Below are positions 34,430 through 45,689 of a DNA stretch of 64,000 nt, in pieces (the stretch's first letter is position 1; each line of letters begins with the position of its first letter). The notes beneath the pieces are model-generated. The model had not been told where the DNA came from. It worked only from the letters and a program-made list of their open reading frames with translations, and searched no databases. Origin of the DNA: Hetaerina americana (taxonomy: Eukaryota > Arthropoda > Insecta > Odonata > Calopterygidae); contig JAKTNV010000007.1 of assembly GCA_022747635.1 (NCBI GenBank), positions 12,614,997 to 12,678,996 of the forward strand, in the 5' to 3' direction. The position numbers and the translations under genes were made by a program.

Positions 34430-37400
34430 TATGGTGCCCGTGAGAATTGCCTGGTTTTAAACCCTGGGCGAGCGACCTGCTCACTAGGCTAATATGCAAC
34501 CCCATGATGAGGATGGCATCTGAAAAGCGGTTAGAAGAAATGATGTATGAGGGAAATTTTGCTTGGAAAAAGTACATTATACTTAACTGCCGGAAAGGAT
34601 TTTGAGAGGAAGAAGGCCTTGGATGAAGTAGATAAACCCGTTTTTAAGGAAATTACGTGTTATTACAATGGAGGATAGATAGACGTTATTAAGGGAGAGC
34701 GGAGGGGAGCGTAAGATACGCAACCGGACTAGCGCACAAGGACTGCGGACTTCCGACGATACTCTTGATTTAAAATTCCGCCCATTTCATGAGGTTGACG
34801 TATGTGAGAAGTTAATGTAACCTTTCCAGAGGTAGCAAAAAAATAAATGCATTTATATTGTATATCCGGCGTAGAAAGGGAAGGGAATTGACGAAATTCC
34901 GCCGCCCGTGAGCTCAAGGCGTTTGCGTCATCCATTTGGGATTTCGTGAATCACCGTCCCGTGTCCCCTGGCTTCTAATATCATCATTCATTGTCTTGTA
35001 ATAATCTCTTCCCCGGCGCTTTTACTTTCTTTTTTGAATGCTGCGTGCCCCACGAAACTACTTGCTAGCCATTATTATTGTGGTATTATACATATCCATC
35101 CAGGCCTCCCATTACAATATCTGCCACCCCGACGTCTTCTTGGTTGTGCTGCGGCGTGATATAATGACCCATAAAAGTGTGTGTGTGTGTTGCGTATTGA
35201 GCGGTCTTTCGATTATAGCCGTTAACTTTAAGAGATGGCAGATTTTTTTTCAACAGTTTCATTTCCGTGGCCGATTGCCTCTCTCTTGTCTGCTCCGCCA
35301 TCTCCCTCGTCGATGTCAATAGCAGTCGGCGATATCGCAACACTGTGCAGTTCTTCACGGAGTCGACTTCTTCCTCCTTCGCTCGATCGTGTCGAGACGC
35401 GAGAATAGTGTGACCGCCATTGGGTCAGCGCTTGGGACAATACGGCTGTAATTAAAGTGCATTCGTTATTTTCTCATTTTTCTCGTCGTATTGTTTCTAC
35501 TCGGCCCTACATCGTCGTTCAAGTGACAAAAGTATTTCTGCGTTCATTTGTTTTACTTCTCTGCAAATGTAATACTGGCAATAATTAACGTTAAAGAAGT
35601 GAAATAAAAATCGATTTTTACTTTAAAGTCTCTGCTTTCAAAATTCTTCCATTCCTCCGTCGTTTTAAATGATCTATTTCGTGCGTTCTATTGTACATTT
35701 GTTGTTTTCATGTGAGGCGTAGGTGTATTTTTTAATTCCTAGTATTCGGAAGGGCGCGACGCCTATTTAATTGGCTACTCTAGTGATGGCCTCCAGATTC
35801 CAGGTATAAATGAGAGGGACGTACCAAAGTTAATTTCTGCCAAATATTTCCTAATTTTCATCACATTATGAGTTGAAGGATACAAATGAAAACTCGCCTC
35901 GTCAATGCTATGTTATTTTACTATGGACGATCGACCAAATTGAATGGATAAATTCCAGTGTTTTTCTTGGAAAAACTGTGATTATCAATTTCTAATTTGG
36001 ATTTGGCAATTGTTCTTCACGTTCCACTGAGGTGATTGCTACCCCTTCGTGGAGTTCTACCTTCAAGTATATGTTTAGGCTGCCGAGTTAATAGTTCACA
36101 CATATTCCTCTTGTATTCGGAGTTGCAGCTTTTCTTGGAAATGATTTCACAAACCTGACAAGTTTAACCTTCGGCAACCATATTGCCTCTCTAATGCTTC
36201 ATTTTCTTGATGCGGCAAAACATATGATTGTCGTGGATCGCTTGATTCTTTGTTTACCCACTCCTTTCCGACATCCAATTCCCCGGGGCCAAGGTCGTCG
36301 GGAGAAATAGTGTAAACGTTTCTCGTACGGCGGCGCCCTAAGTCAGGACGTGTAAGAACGGGTTTTAGATTCTGCCGATAGATGGCATTAAAGGTGCTCT
36401 GTAGAACGGCGAAGAAATCCTCAACGTAATATTATCGTTTCCGGAACAGTCCGCTGCACTTTTTCTTTAAAATTTACTTTCGAGGTCATTTCAATATTCT
36501 TGGAACGTTCAAGTGTTTTTTTTTATTTTTCGCGATATTGTAAAAGAGGTTACGGCCATGGTTCTAATAATTTGAAATTTTCATTTCCGAATTGTAATTT
36601 GAGGCAAATACATCGTATTAGTTTCGTGGTATTTTATTTTTTATTAGTATTCATTTCAGGAATTGACATGGCATTCGGCGGTGTTTAATTAGATTCGTAT
36701 AAACCGTGAAAACAACAAATAAATCTTGTATACAAACTATGCAAATATTTCAGCCACATTAATTTTTTTACCCAATCAATCTTCGATAAGCCGTTTCTAT
36801 GTGGTTGCAGTGATCTGTTGAAATTTCCCGCTGATGAGAATGTTGCATATTTCAGGAAAAAGTGTTTCAAATATTGTATGCTATTTTCTCTATTTAGATC
36901 TTCGCACTTTTTAAATTTTTTTACTCGTGTGTTCTGTATTTTCCGTACTTTCCCTTGAATTTGGCGTTAAAACGTCATTCTAAAGATGTTTGAGCGTCAG
37001 ATTTGTCATTCGACACGAAAGTGAACAGTGGAGCCATGTCCACAGATCCCAACCACGGACGATTGCATTTGTGTCCCCTCGTTATTGTTAAAGCGTGGAA
37101 TGCGGCGAACTCGATGTGATTTATTGCGTTCGGAACGAAAAACTTAAAGATTGATCAACCACGGGGCAATTTAAGCTGCTCTCCGCCATCCGGTAATATT
37201 TTTTCTCCAGATTCTCCCGAGCTCCGGCTTTATTCCGCAAACATGGATAATTAACTAAAACAATTAATCTCGGGTGGACGTGGCGTGGGACGAAGCAATA
37301 GCCTCTTGTCTTCATGAAATCTGATTAATGCTCCCTCGTACTGCGTCGTTGACCCGTTGATGATGGAATAATAAATCTATTCCCCTTCCTTGCAAGTTGA

Positions 37401-40400
37401 CCGAACGGAATGCAATTTGTTGCAAAACTTAATGCGCTTACTTTTATCTTTCACTCCTCTTCCTCTCCACCGATACTTCTTAAGTCTCTCTCTCTCTCCT
37501 ATCCGCCCTTCCTCTCCTCCGCCATTACCTCGGTCGTGATTTATGAAAAGTGTACGTTCAGGCATTCGCTTTGTCCGTCTATGCAGCCATAGAGGTACAA
37601 TTTGAGTAGTATTTTTCGCCCCGTCGATGGAAAATATCCACATTCGCGAATCTGGATGGAGAAAGGTTGTGGTAATTTCGGTTTGATAAGCCGTTCAGTT
37701 TCCTTGAAATGACGGGGTTTATCCCTGCCGAGGGAAGATGATGTTCTGTACCTCTCGCCACGAGGTATCGAGAACGGAAAATCACCGCGTGCCGAGACTC
37801 CGATGGAACTGATTCTCCCGTTCCATCGCGCGACTGCGTTTTTGTCAGCGAATGTGAAAATATCATCAGCGCAGGGGATTTGTGAATAGTGCCGAGCTAT
37901 TTCCTAAAGTGATTGAATGTTTCGCTTTTTCCGAGGAAATGTTGTCAATCTTTCCATGCTTAATATGATAGATTTTCTAAAATTTAAGTGTGGTAGTCTG
38001 CGTTATTACTGGGCGTGCCTAGCACGATTTTGCCTCGTGGCGAGGTGTTGGATGTGCCTGTAATTGTTAATGAAGGGCAGATACGGAACAGTTCAACAGG
38101 AACAGACATAAACTAAGGATACTCTTATTATTTCATGAAGAATCGTCCTCGAAAAAAAATCAGCCGGTCCGAAAATATGTATGATTGTTAATATTTGTAC
38201 AGTGAAATAAAATGCGCAGAAAATAAACTTCTAGGGAGATTTTGATATTTTAAGGATATGCATGCAATGCAGGATTTGTTTTTCCTCAAGTATGAGTCTT
38301 AAATCGAAGACGCGCGCGCGACGCAGAAGTATCCCTTCGCGAGGAAATTCATTCGCCGTATACCATGATTACGATGGTTTTAAATTCCATTTACCACGCT
38401 ACTCTTTTGTCAGGGAAGTTAATCAGAATTGGATTTGGTGTACCTCAGATTTGAAAACTTCAGAAAGCAGTCTTCGTGTTATGGAAATATCTATTCTGAC
38501 TGATATGTTGCGATTTTTTCCGTCTTAATTCGAATCATATGCAGAAATCACCGATAATAATTTCTCTCACTCGAGGGCACAATGATTTATCAGTCGATTT
38601 GTTCTCCCTCACCTGTCATTTTCCTTTTCTCGCTCGTTACGGGTAACGTCTGCATCTCTTTATTATAGAAATTGTCATTAGCAGCGAGCTTTTCCTATCT
38701 TAGTCGAGGCTTCGTGTGGAGGAAGCTGGTTTAGATGTCCGTGGGCGTGTTGCGGGCTTTGTTCTTCCCGTGTGCCGGCCGTGGAAGTCATTAGTGCATC
38801 GAGAGGAGAAGGGGGGGGGGGGTTAGAAGAGCAGTGTGGGGAAATGAGTTGAAAAAAAGGAGGAAAACTGGGTATCGTATCCGCAGAAAAACCTCTTTAA
38901 TGCACGTCTCCATGACGGCATTCCGTCTCTCGTTTGCATGTATAATTCAAGGCGTGTATGTCTCAAGCGGCCATCAAGCCTTTTTAGCGATACGACTGGA
39001 TTTGTTTCCAATGATGTTTTTTTCTAAGGCCCTTCGCACGCATATACGAAGGGACATCTCGCTTCTTCAAACAAACCTCTGCCAATAACCACGTGCAAGT
39101 TGGCTGCTCCTCGTGTTTTGTTCGTCGAGAGTAGAATTATTTAAAGGGTTAGACACCTCATTGCGAGGATTGTAACTCAGCGGGAACTCTGTCGCACCGC
39201 AAGAGATATCGGAATACCTTTTCGGACGAAGTGTAATGAAAATTTGTGGTCAGAATGGGAGTTTCCATTAACGTCACGATGACAATTCTTCGAACGAATC
39301 ATTTTTCGACGCACTCGGCGTTGCAGCGGTCGTTTGTGCCTGACCTGAAGGCTGAAGGGAAACACTGCGTTTTGTTGTGTGCCCACTCTGAGCGGTTGGA
39401 GCCAAAGGGTCGAGTTCGTACCTCCTATCTGGCAAACGGGGTGTTGCACTTCAGCAGTGCGTCTACGCCATGGCCTAGTGAGTGGTGTTAGGGGTGAAGA
39501 GTAACCTGCCCGCGGGATGCAGAGAATGAGAGAGAGAGATAAGGGTTGAAAGTATTAAAAATAACTAAAAAACGAATATCATTTTCAAAGAAATATACAT
39601 AATTGGTCCTCAACTGTTCCCTCTAGCCTTCTATTTCATTCGCAGTCAACACTTTCGATTAATTTACTCTCATATAAATGTTTTTCGGAGCAGTTAATCA
39701 AGTGCTATTATATGCCATTTCCTTTTCCAGTTTTTTTCACTTTCTTCCAAATGATTACTGTTCGCTTTTACTAGGTATTTTACAGATTTTAAATCCATTG
39801 TCGTACAATTAGATATTTAGCAAACTACGATACATACTTGCCTTCTACGTTGCGTGTGCATCGTGCATACCAAATTTATTTTTTTTCCTTTGCTGCTTCG
39901 GTGTTTAAACACACTCTATCTCAGGATTTCACGTGTGAGTGCCTGCTCAGTTTTTCGTAAATGCAAAGTCGAACCCGAGACTTCCTTTTGGGAAGCCAAT
40001 AAACTCACACAGGTCGCCTTAGCTCCGAATGTGGGTCCAGAGCAGCGGTGCTTCTGATCATTCGTGGGTCGTCGTCTCCCTCCTTGCATGCGGGGACGGA
40101 GGAAGGCCGCAAGAGAAAGAAAGTCGTGTATCCCATTGTTCTCGAAGGCGTATGGCAGAGCCAGCCGTCAGTTCGCGGCAGGCACCCTGTTGACCCTGTT
40201 GTCGTGGGCGCCCGAGGACCACACGTCGAGCCGGATATGGCTGTGGGCGTGACGTACTAGCGGAGACACGCTCTTTATAGGCTGTTAAAGTCATTCCTTG
40301 CACTCGGTTAGGTCTGTAATTTATGCTGTTGGAGATTTTAATTCTTCGCCGCGATGAAAATAGTAGTGTTCATACGAGCGACTCCGCTGAAAGCCGCCTG

Positions 40401-41470
40401 GCACCCTTGGAACGACGTCGCCATTGAGTGTTTCTATCGCTAGAACACGTTCCTGCGAGTTTCTTCGTTTAATATTTCATCACACTCTTTATTTATTCTT
40501 GATTTATCAGAATATAAATGCCTCTAATTGTCATGAAGCGTTTTCCTCTCCATAATCAGCATGCATTCCGTTTAATGGCATTTAATACGTACTATCAACA
40601 AAATCTCCTATTTCACGGTTAATTCAAATCGATGGCATGCCGTGTCGTTTGCCACGTAAAGTGAATACGCACGGTGGCGTCATTTATATACTCCAAAATT
40701 TGATCTGGCCTAGATATATGCCCATCGGAATTTTTGTTTGCCTAACGTAATCCTTTCAATAATTGAATTTTCAAAATATCCTGATTAAAAATCGCATCGA
40801 AATATTAGTGCATGGCTCGAAATCGCACGATTTGTGTGGGGTGCGTATTATTGTTTGGTCTCTCGCTACGAATTTTCCACTGACGACTGATTTGATTCCT
40901 GTGTTAGGCCACCAGAGAGAACCGGAAAAAGCGGCGCTCATTCCAACGGTCGCTTTACGTTGAAAAATCGAATTATCACGACTGATGTATGATTGCGTAA
41001 TTATTTATTAAGATTTTGATTAAAATCAAAGAGATTGGATTAACTCATTAACTAAACTATTCTCAGGTAATATAAATCGGAATACTTAATAATCTGTAAG
41101 GCAGTCCTCTTCCTAGATGTGGTTGGGTCATTGGCGGGTCTCCATACTTCCCATGCTCACGTTAGATCGCCTAGGATTTATGAAAATCAATCCAGGAAGC
41201 GTTTCACGATACTTTATCCCTATCGCTGCCCAGAACGCGATTTTTTCTCCGTGGCACAATTGGCGAACTCACTCATTTGTGAATGGAGCTGAATTGGCTC
41301 GAGTATGACCCAGCTGAAGCGATTCGTGGAAGAGCCGGGAATCAGCAGGAATCATCTCGTTACGGTCGATTTCGTCTCGCGAAATTTGAATGAGAGTGAT
41401 GGCGTAGTTGTTCGTTATTCATTGCGTAAATGACGTTGACAATCACTAGTGCGTGTTACCATGGATATCC
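34430..41470. other. Stretch without a recognised gene
   Basis: No ORF here shows a domain. Small simple repeats are present: GT at 35174-35191, CT-rich at 37480-37510, G12 at 38811-38822 and GA at about 39525-39540. The pyrimidine-rich, CpG-containing segment at 35270-35410 could be a promoter or 5' UTR but nothing confirms this. Confidence 0.4.
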
Positions 41471-41479
41471 ACGACTGCC

Positions 41480-41612
41480 GTCGATTGTGTGGGAGCAGCA
41501 TCTCTCTTGAATGCGGTGGGAGCTGCATCGTCCGTCGGAGGGGACGTTGAGGCGGAGTTCTAATTCTAGAGTTGGTCAATGCCGACGCCGGGTTTCTCTC
41601 CACCGAGCCTCC
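41480..41612 (+). repeat. Partial copy of a dispersed SINE-like family
   Basis: The segment contains CGTCCGTCGGA, GACGTTGAGG and ATGCCGACGCCGGGTTTCTC followed by TCCACC. The same blocks, in the same order, occur in reverse complement at 61680-61975 (ATGCCGACACCGGGTTTCTC there). This copy lacks the tRNA-like head. Its orientation is opposite to the copies at 56 and 61 kb. Confidence 0.65.
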
Positions 41613-42117
41613 CTATCAAATTCCCCATAGCCTATAAACAGTAGTCAGACAGGGCAGTAGGATACAGTAGATCAATTAATATTGCACGTGTAAAAAGTGT
41701 AATTGACCACATTTCCCAAACGAAGCAAATAACCTCGAGGGAAGGGAGGCAGGCAGGAGGGGAGGGAGGCAGTGATGAATGATATCCATGGTGAGCAACT
41801 GGTGAGGTCGAAACGTTTTGGAATCCCATTGTTATGTTTAAAAAAACGAGAAAATGCTTCGCGTTCCGCAGAGAAAATGGTTTATTTCAACCAGTTTCGC
41901 TACGATGCACCATTCCCGAAGATAGGACAATGTGCTGAAACTAGTTTGAGTGAAAACTTTCCTCCTTGGAAGTTGCACCATTTTCGTGTTTTTAGTTCAC
42001 ATAGTGAATTTATCCAGCCGTCCCTGATCCCCTTTGACCCTAGTATAACCTCTCGAAATGGTCACAAGGGTGTAATTAAAGACATCAAGCGGTGAAATGT
42101 TTTCGAACACGACTTTT

Positions 42118-42172
42118 GCTTCGTATACTTATGAGTTGTATGCTTCGTATACTTATGAGTTGTATGCTTCGT
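42118..42172. repeat. 24-bp tandem repeat
   Basis: Two perfect copies of a 24-bp unit beginning GCTTCGTATACTTATGAG (42118-42141 and 42142-42165) are followed by the first 7 bases of a third. In the minus-strand frame they encode a repeated SIQLISIR, but the surrounding frame is not a credible gene. Confidence 0.9.
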
Positions 42173-42559
42173 CCGCTGATGACGCTTTTCTGATATGGAA
42201 GGAACTTCGTCATATTGATACATATGCGTCGTGGAATGTTAACGAAATGGGATTCATTTCGTCCATTGGGAATTGAATGACACCAGGTGTGGACGGGGAA
42301 AAGGGGAGGAGGTGGATTTACCGCATTGAATCGCGCAGTAGGCGCCGCGACGACCCGAATCGAAGTCGACGCGGAATCTGGCCATGGAAAAATCTCGCGA
42401 TGAAAGCCTCCTAAACATCGACGATGGGCGATCCCTCGCTCTTCCTTCCATAAACATTGCAGGGATCCGTGTGGATGTGCAAGGGTGGATGGTCGCGGTG
42501 GTTGCCCTTGGTTAGGAAGGAATAAAATATGGGTGGAATGGGTGTACCTATACCTGAAT

Positions 42560-42598
42560 GTACCTATATATGTATGTATGTATATATATGTATATATT

Positions 42599-42654
<56 letters not shown>

Positions 42655-42705
42655 ATATATATATTTGTATATATATATATATATATATTTGTATATATGT
42701 ATGAG
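42560..42705. repeat. TA microsatellite
   Basis: A long run of TA dinucleotides interrupted by TTTG and TG triplets. It creates an artificial Tyr/Ile-rich stretch in several frames, including the 356-codon minus-strand frame at 42085-43155. Confidence 0.95.
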
Positions 42706-42759
42706 TATGGTTAGGTGGGTAGGTCTGTAATCACCTGTGCGGAAAACGAGCGTTGGGAT

Positions 42760-43310
42760 CAATCTTAGTCCCCGGGGTTCCCTCTGCCCACCACCCCTTC
42801 CCGCCCGCCCCGCCCCCTCCGACCCTCCCCCCTCACGATCCCTCCCGCCCCCTCCTCCGCATCCGCGTGAATAATAACAAACCGAATGATTAATCCCCAC
42901 TCGGAATGAGAGCTCTGAGATTTCTTTCCTCCTCTCTTTCTCGTTTCCAGGATATTGTTCCTTTCGCCCCTCCCCTCTCCCACTCCTCCTTACCCCCTTC
43001 CTCCACCCACCTCGCGCCGTTCTATCCATCTTCCGCCGCCCCCTCTCTCTCTCTCGGGTCCCCACCCTTCCTTGCATTAGTGCCTCCCTGTGCATTAGTG
43101 CGCCCTCAATGATGTTCTCTCCTTCCCTCTCTCTCTTTCTCCTTTTTTCCACCATAAATATATTCCACTTACTCCTTTATTCCACTCTTCCCGTTCCCTC
43201 TTTCCAGTCTCCCTCCCTTCACGCCGCGTCGAGACATATGGCGTCCACTGGATGGTATTCGAACATCTCCCTCTCTCTCTCTCTCTGCCTTCATCCGCAG
43301 TTCCTTTGAT
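42760..43310. other. Pyrimidine-rich, CpG-containing tract with CT repeats
   Basis: The plus strand is dominated by C and T, with CTCTCT runs near 43040, 43125 and 43270. Long open frames here are due to composition bias. No exon or promoter element is evident. Confidence 0.6.
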
Positions 43311-43509
43311 CGATCGCCTCAATCGGAATCGACATGCTTCATTAGCTCAAGGGGTTTCCGCGCCGTGCTCCGGTTTCGGTGTGAAATATATATTTTTCCA
43401 TCGCGGTCGGTATCGTTGACCCCTTCGCGCATTTTCCTCTCGTGTTGCGTCGTTGTTTCGCCGGAGGTGATGTGGGTGTGTGAAATGTCAAAGTTTATAT
43501 GGTATCGCT

Positions 43510-44145
43510 CGTTCGTACGAGAAAACACAAAAATTTTGGAAAAAATGTATTTATTTTTCAACATAATCTCCTTTAAGCTCTGTACACTTTTCCCAGCGAT
43601 GTTCAATAAGTTCGATACCCTTTTTATAATAAGAACTGTGTTGCTCCTCAAAATAGTAATTTACTGCCAACATCCCTTCTTCAAGGTTGGGAAATCTTTG
43701 ACCACTGAGCCATTTATTCAAGTTTGCGAACGGAAAATAATCCGAGGGGGCTAAATATTGCGAATGGGGTGCATGAGGTTTGCAATTCAAACTTTAATCC
43801 ATGAATGTTAGCAATTGCAATAACGGATTTGTGAGCTGGTGCAATGTCTTGATGAGACAACACTTTCTTGTTAGCCAAAAGCGGTCGCTTTTGCCTGAGG
43901 TCTGAGCTGAGGCCTTTCAAATAAAAGTATTGTACAACATAACGATGACCAATTTTCTCCATTTTCACAAATTCACTGAAAACGTTCTCTACTGATGGCT
44001 GCCAAACAAATACTAAACGTCATATCGTCTTCCAACTTGAAACATATACTTTAAAGATTGCTTGCTTTCTAATACAGTGATATTTTTCAAACAACTACCG
44101 TCATCTCTAGGTCAAGCCGGGTACTTCTGGTCCTTCCCATGTATA
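43510..44145 (-). mobile_element. Internally deleted mariner copy
   Basis: The minus strand begins near 44145 with GAAGTACCCGGCTTGACCTA, which resembles a mariner terminal repeat and 5' leader. It continues through a short transposase remnant (43962-43551) and ends in AT-rich DNA near 43510. The opposite inverted repeat was not found, so the left boundary is approximate. The whole is about 0.6 kb, half the normal length. It belongs to a lineage with the ...ELKGDYVEK C terminus, different from the element at 19 kb. Confidence 0.7.
43551..43962 (-). pseudogene. Mariner transposase remnant, HTH region deleted
   Basis: The ATG at 43962 gives MEKIGHRYVVQYFYLKGLSS, a mariner N terminus, which is joined within a dozen residues to KRPLLANKKVLSHQDIAPAH. 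That block holds the second catalytic aspartate, with the usual DNAPAH changed to DIAPAH. The two helix-turn-helix motifs and the first catalytic aspartate are therefore deleted. After a frameshift near 43780 the reading continues YLAPSDYFPFANLNKWLSGQ (third aspartate in LAPSD) and finishes HRWEKCTELKGDYVEK with a stop at 43551-43553. It is dead because it lacks DNA binding and one catalytic residue. Confidence 0.9.
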
Positions 44146-44149
44146 TTTC

Positions 44150-45030
44150 AATGTGAGTTTGGTCGATAGGATTTTATTTCAGGATGCAAGGGTGACGACG
44201 TCGTGTTTGCACACGATGCCAGCTTTCTCCCGTCTTTATGTTTGAAAGTCTTCCAGTCGAAGAGCCCTCGACATCTTCGTTGCGTTGGGAGTATTTGACG
44301 GATTGTGACGTCGGTGAAAAGTCGTCGCCGTCAGCAATTTAGCTGTTGTTATTCGTAGGTGTAAAAATTTTCTGTAAAAAGTTTATCCGTAGGAGTGAAA
44401 TTTTGCGAGAAGTCGCAGAAGTACGTGGATGTATCGTCACCGTTGTTGATGGCGAGATTAAGTAGGAAAGAAAAAGAAAAGTTCTTTTCAAGAATCTTCC
44501 CCTAATTTCCGGGAAAAAAGGAATAAAGATTTCTGATGGTGCAGGTTTTTTGTAGTTGATTTTCACTCATTTAGAATTTTTCGTCCTTCGGTTTACCCGG
44601 TGGTAATGGCGTAATCATCCTTGTTGGTGCGGTTCAGCTGGAGCTTGAAAGACGACTCATTTATTTTTACTGTATCCTTCGCCAGGCCAAAAAAAATGGC
44701 TTCTATACATACAAAATGGCTAGTGCGTGCTTTTCTCAGCGTATGAATTTTGGTTCATTTAGCGTAGGCCCCGGGTTGTTTTTTCGTAGTTCCACATCAT
44801 CTTAAATTTTAGTTTAGGTGCGTCCGTAGCAATCAGATGTATGGGAGCCGTAATTAAACCCGTTGTGTAAATCACGCTACAAAAAATTATTAAATTTTTT
44901 TCATTTAACTCCACGGGGGTTCCCATGACTAAACGTGTCATCAATGCTCCTGCATATTTATAACTTGGTGCGGAAGATTTTGTTGCCCTCCCGTATTAAA
45001 TCTTATTTTTGGCAGCGTTTTCGTACCTCC
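44150..45030. other. Stretch without a recognised gene
   Basis: Nothing with a domain or a clear repeat was seen between the mariner copy and the GC-rich island. Confidence 0.45.
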
Positions 45031-45039
45031 CCTCTTTCT

Positions 45040-45680
45040 CTCTCTCTCCCTCCCGCCCCTCCTATCGCCTCGTCCTCGGGATGCCGGCATCAATCCTTTG
45101 TCGCGTAAATTACACGCTGCCAGCCTTCGAGGAATCTTTCATTGAATTGACCGGCGGGAACATTTCGAGGAGGCGGGGAGGGGTGGATGGGAAAAAAATC
45201 AGTCGGAACCGTAACGAGTGACGGGGGAGGAATGACGGGGCGGCGGCCGTCGACGTCCACGCCAAGGTATTCGCGAGGAGGCCCCCCGGAGGCGTTAATC
45301 GGTCGCCTCCCACCCCACCTCACACTTCCCCCCGATTGCGTACCTCCCCGCCCTGCCCGGAGACGAACGCCCAACCCCCTCTCTTCCCCCCCCCGCCCCG
45401 CCCTTGCGCTCTTTAAGTCGCACCCTCCCACGCCCGAAGGTCCGGTCCCTAACGAGCCCCTCGCCCCTCCTCCGGAACACACCCCGTGATAAGCGGGGCT
45501 CGGGTGCTGCCCCCGGGGATGGTGGGGCGGAGAGCTAAGGAGAGGGGTGTGGGGTGCGGTGGGTCGGGTGGAGGCGCCCGAGTGTCGATCCCCTGGCCAC
45601 CGAAGCGCAGCGACCGACCCCGGGAGGCCTCAAGTTGTGGTCCCGGGAGGCGATCGAGACGTAGGCAGTTGAGGCCATTC
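45040..45680. other. GC/CpG-rich island
   Basis: A CpG- and C-rich island with open frames on both strands (130 and 123 codons minus, 100 and 85 codons plus). They are Pro/Arg/Gly-rich and show no domain. The composition change is abrupt on the left side (about 45040). It is the second-largest such island in the window. Confidence 0.5.
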
Positions 45681-45689
45681 GAACCATTT

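Noticed and set aside
41775..41830. GGTCGAAACGTTTTGG, resembling the GAAAC part of a Penelope-type hammerhead
   Set aside because: Upstream there is CTGGTGA and not CUGANGA, and no stem II can be formed, so the hammerhead fold is not supported.
42085..43155. 356-codon minus-strand open frame
   Set aside because: It runs through the 24-bp tandem repeat, the TA microsatellite (giving Tyr/Ile alternation) and a pyrimidine-rich tract; low-complexity composition explains its length.
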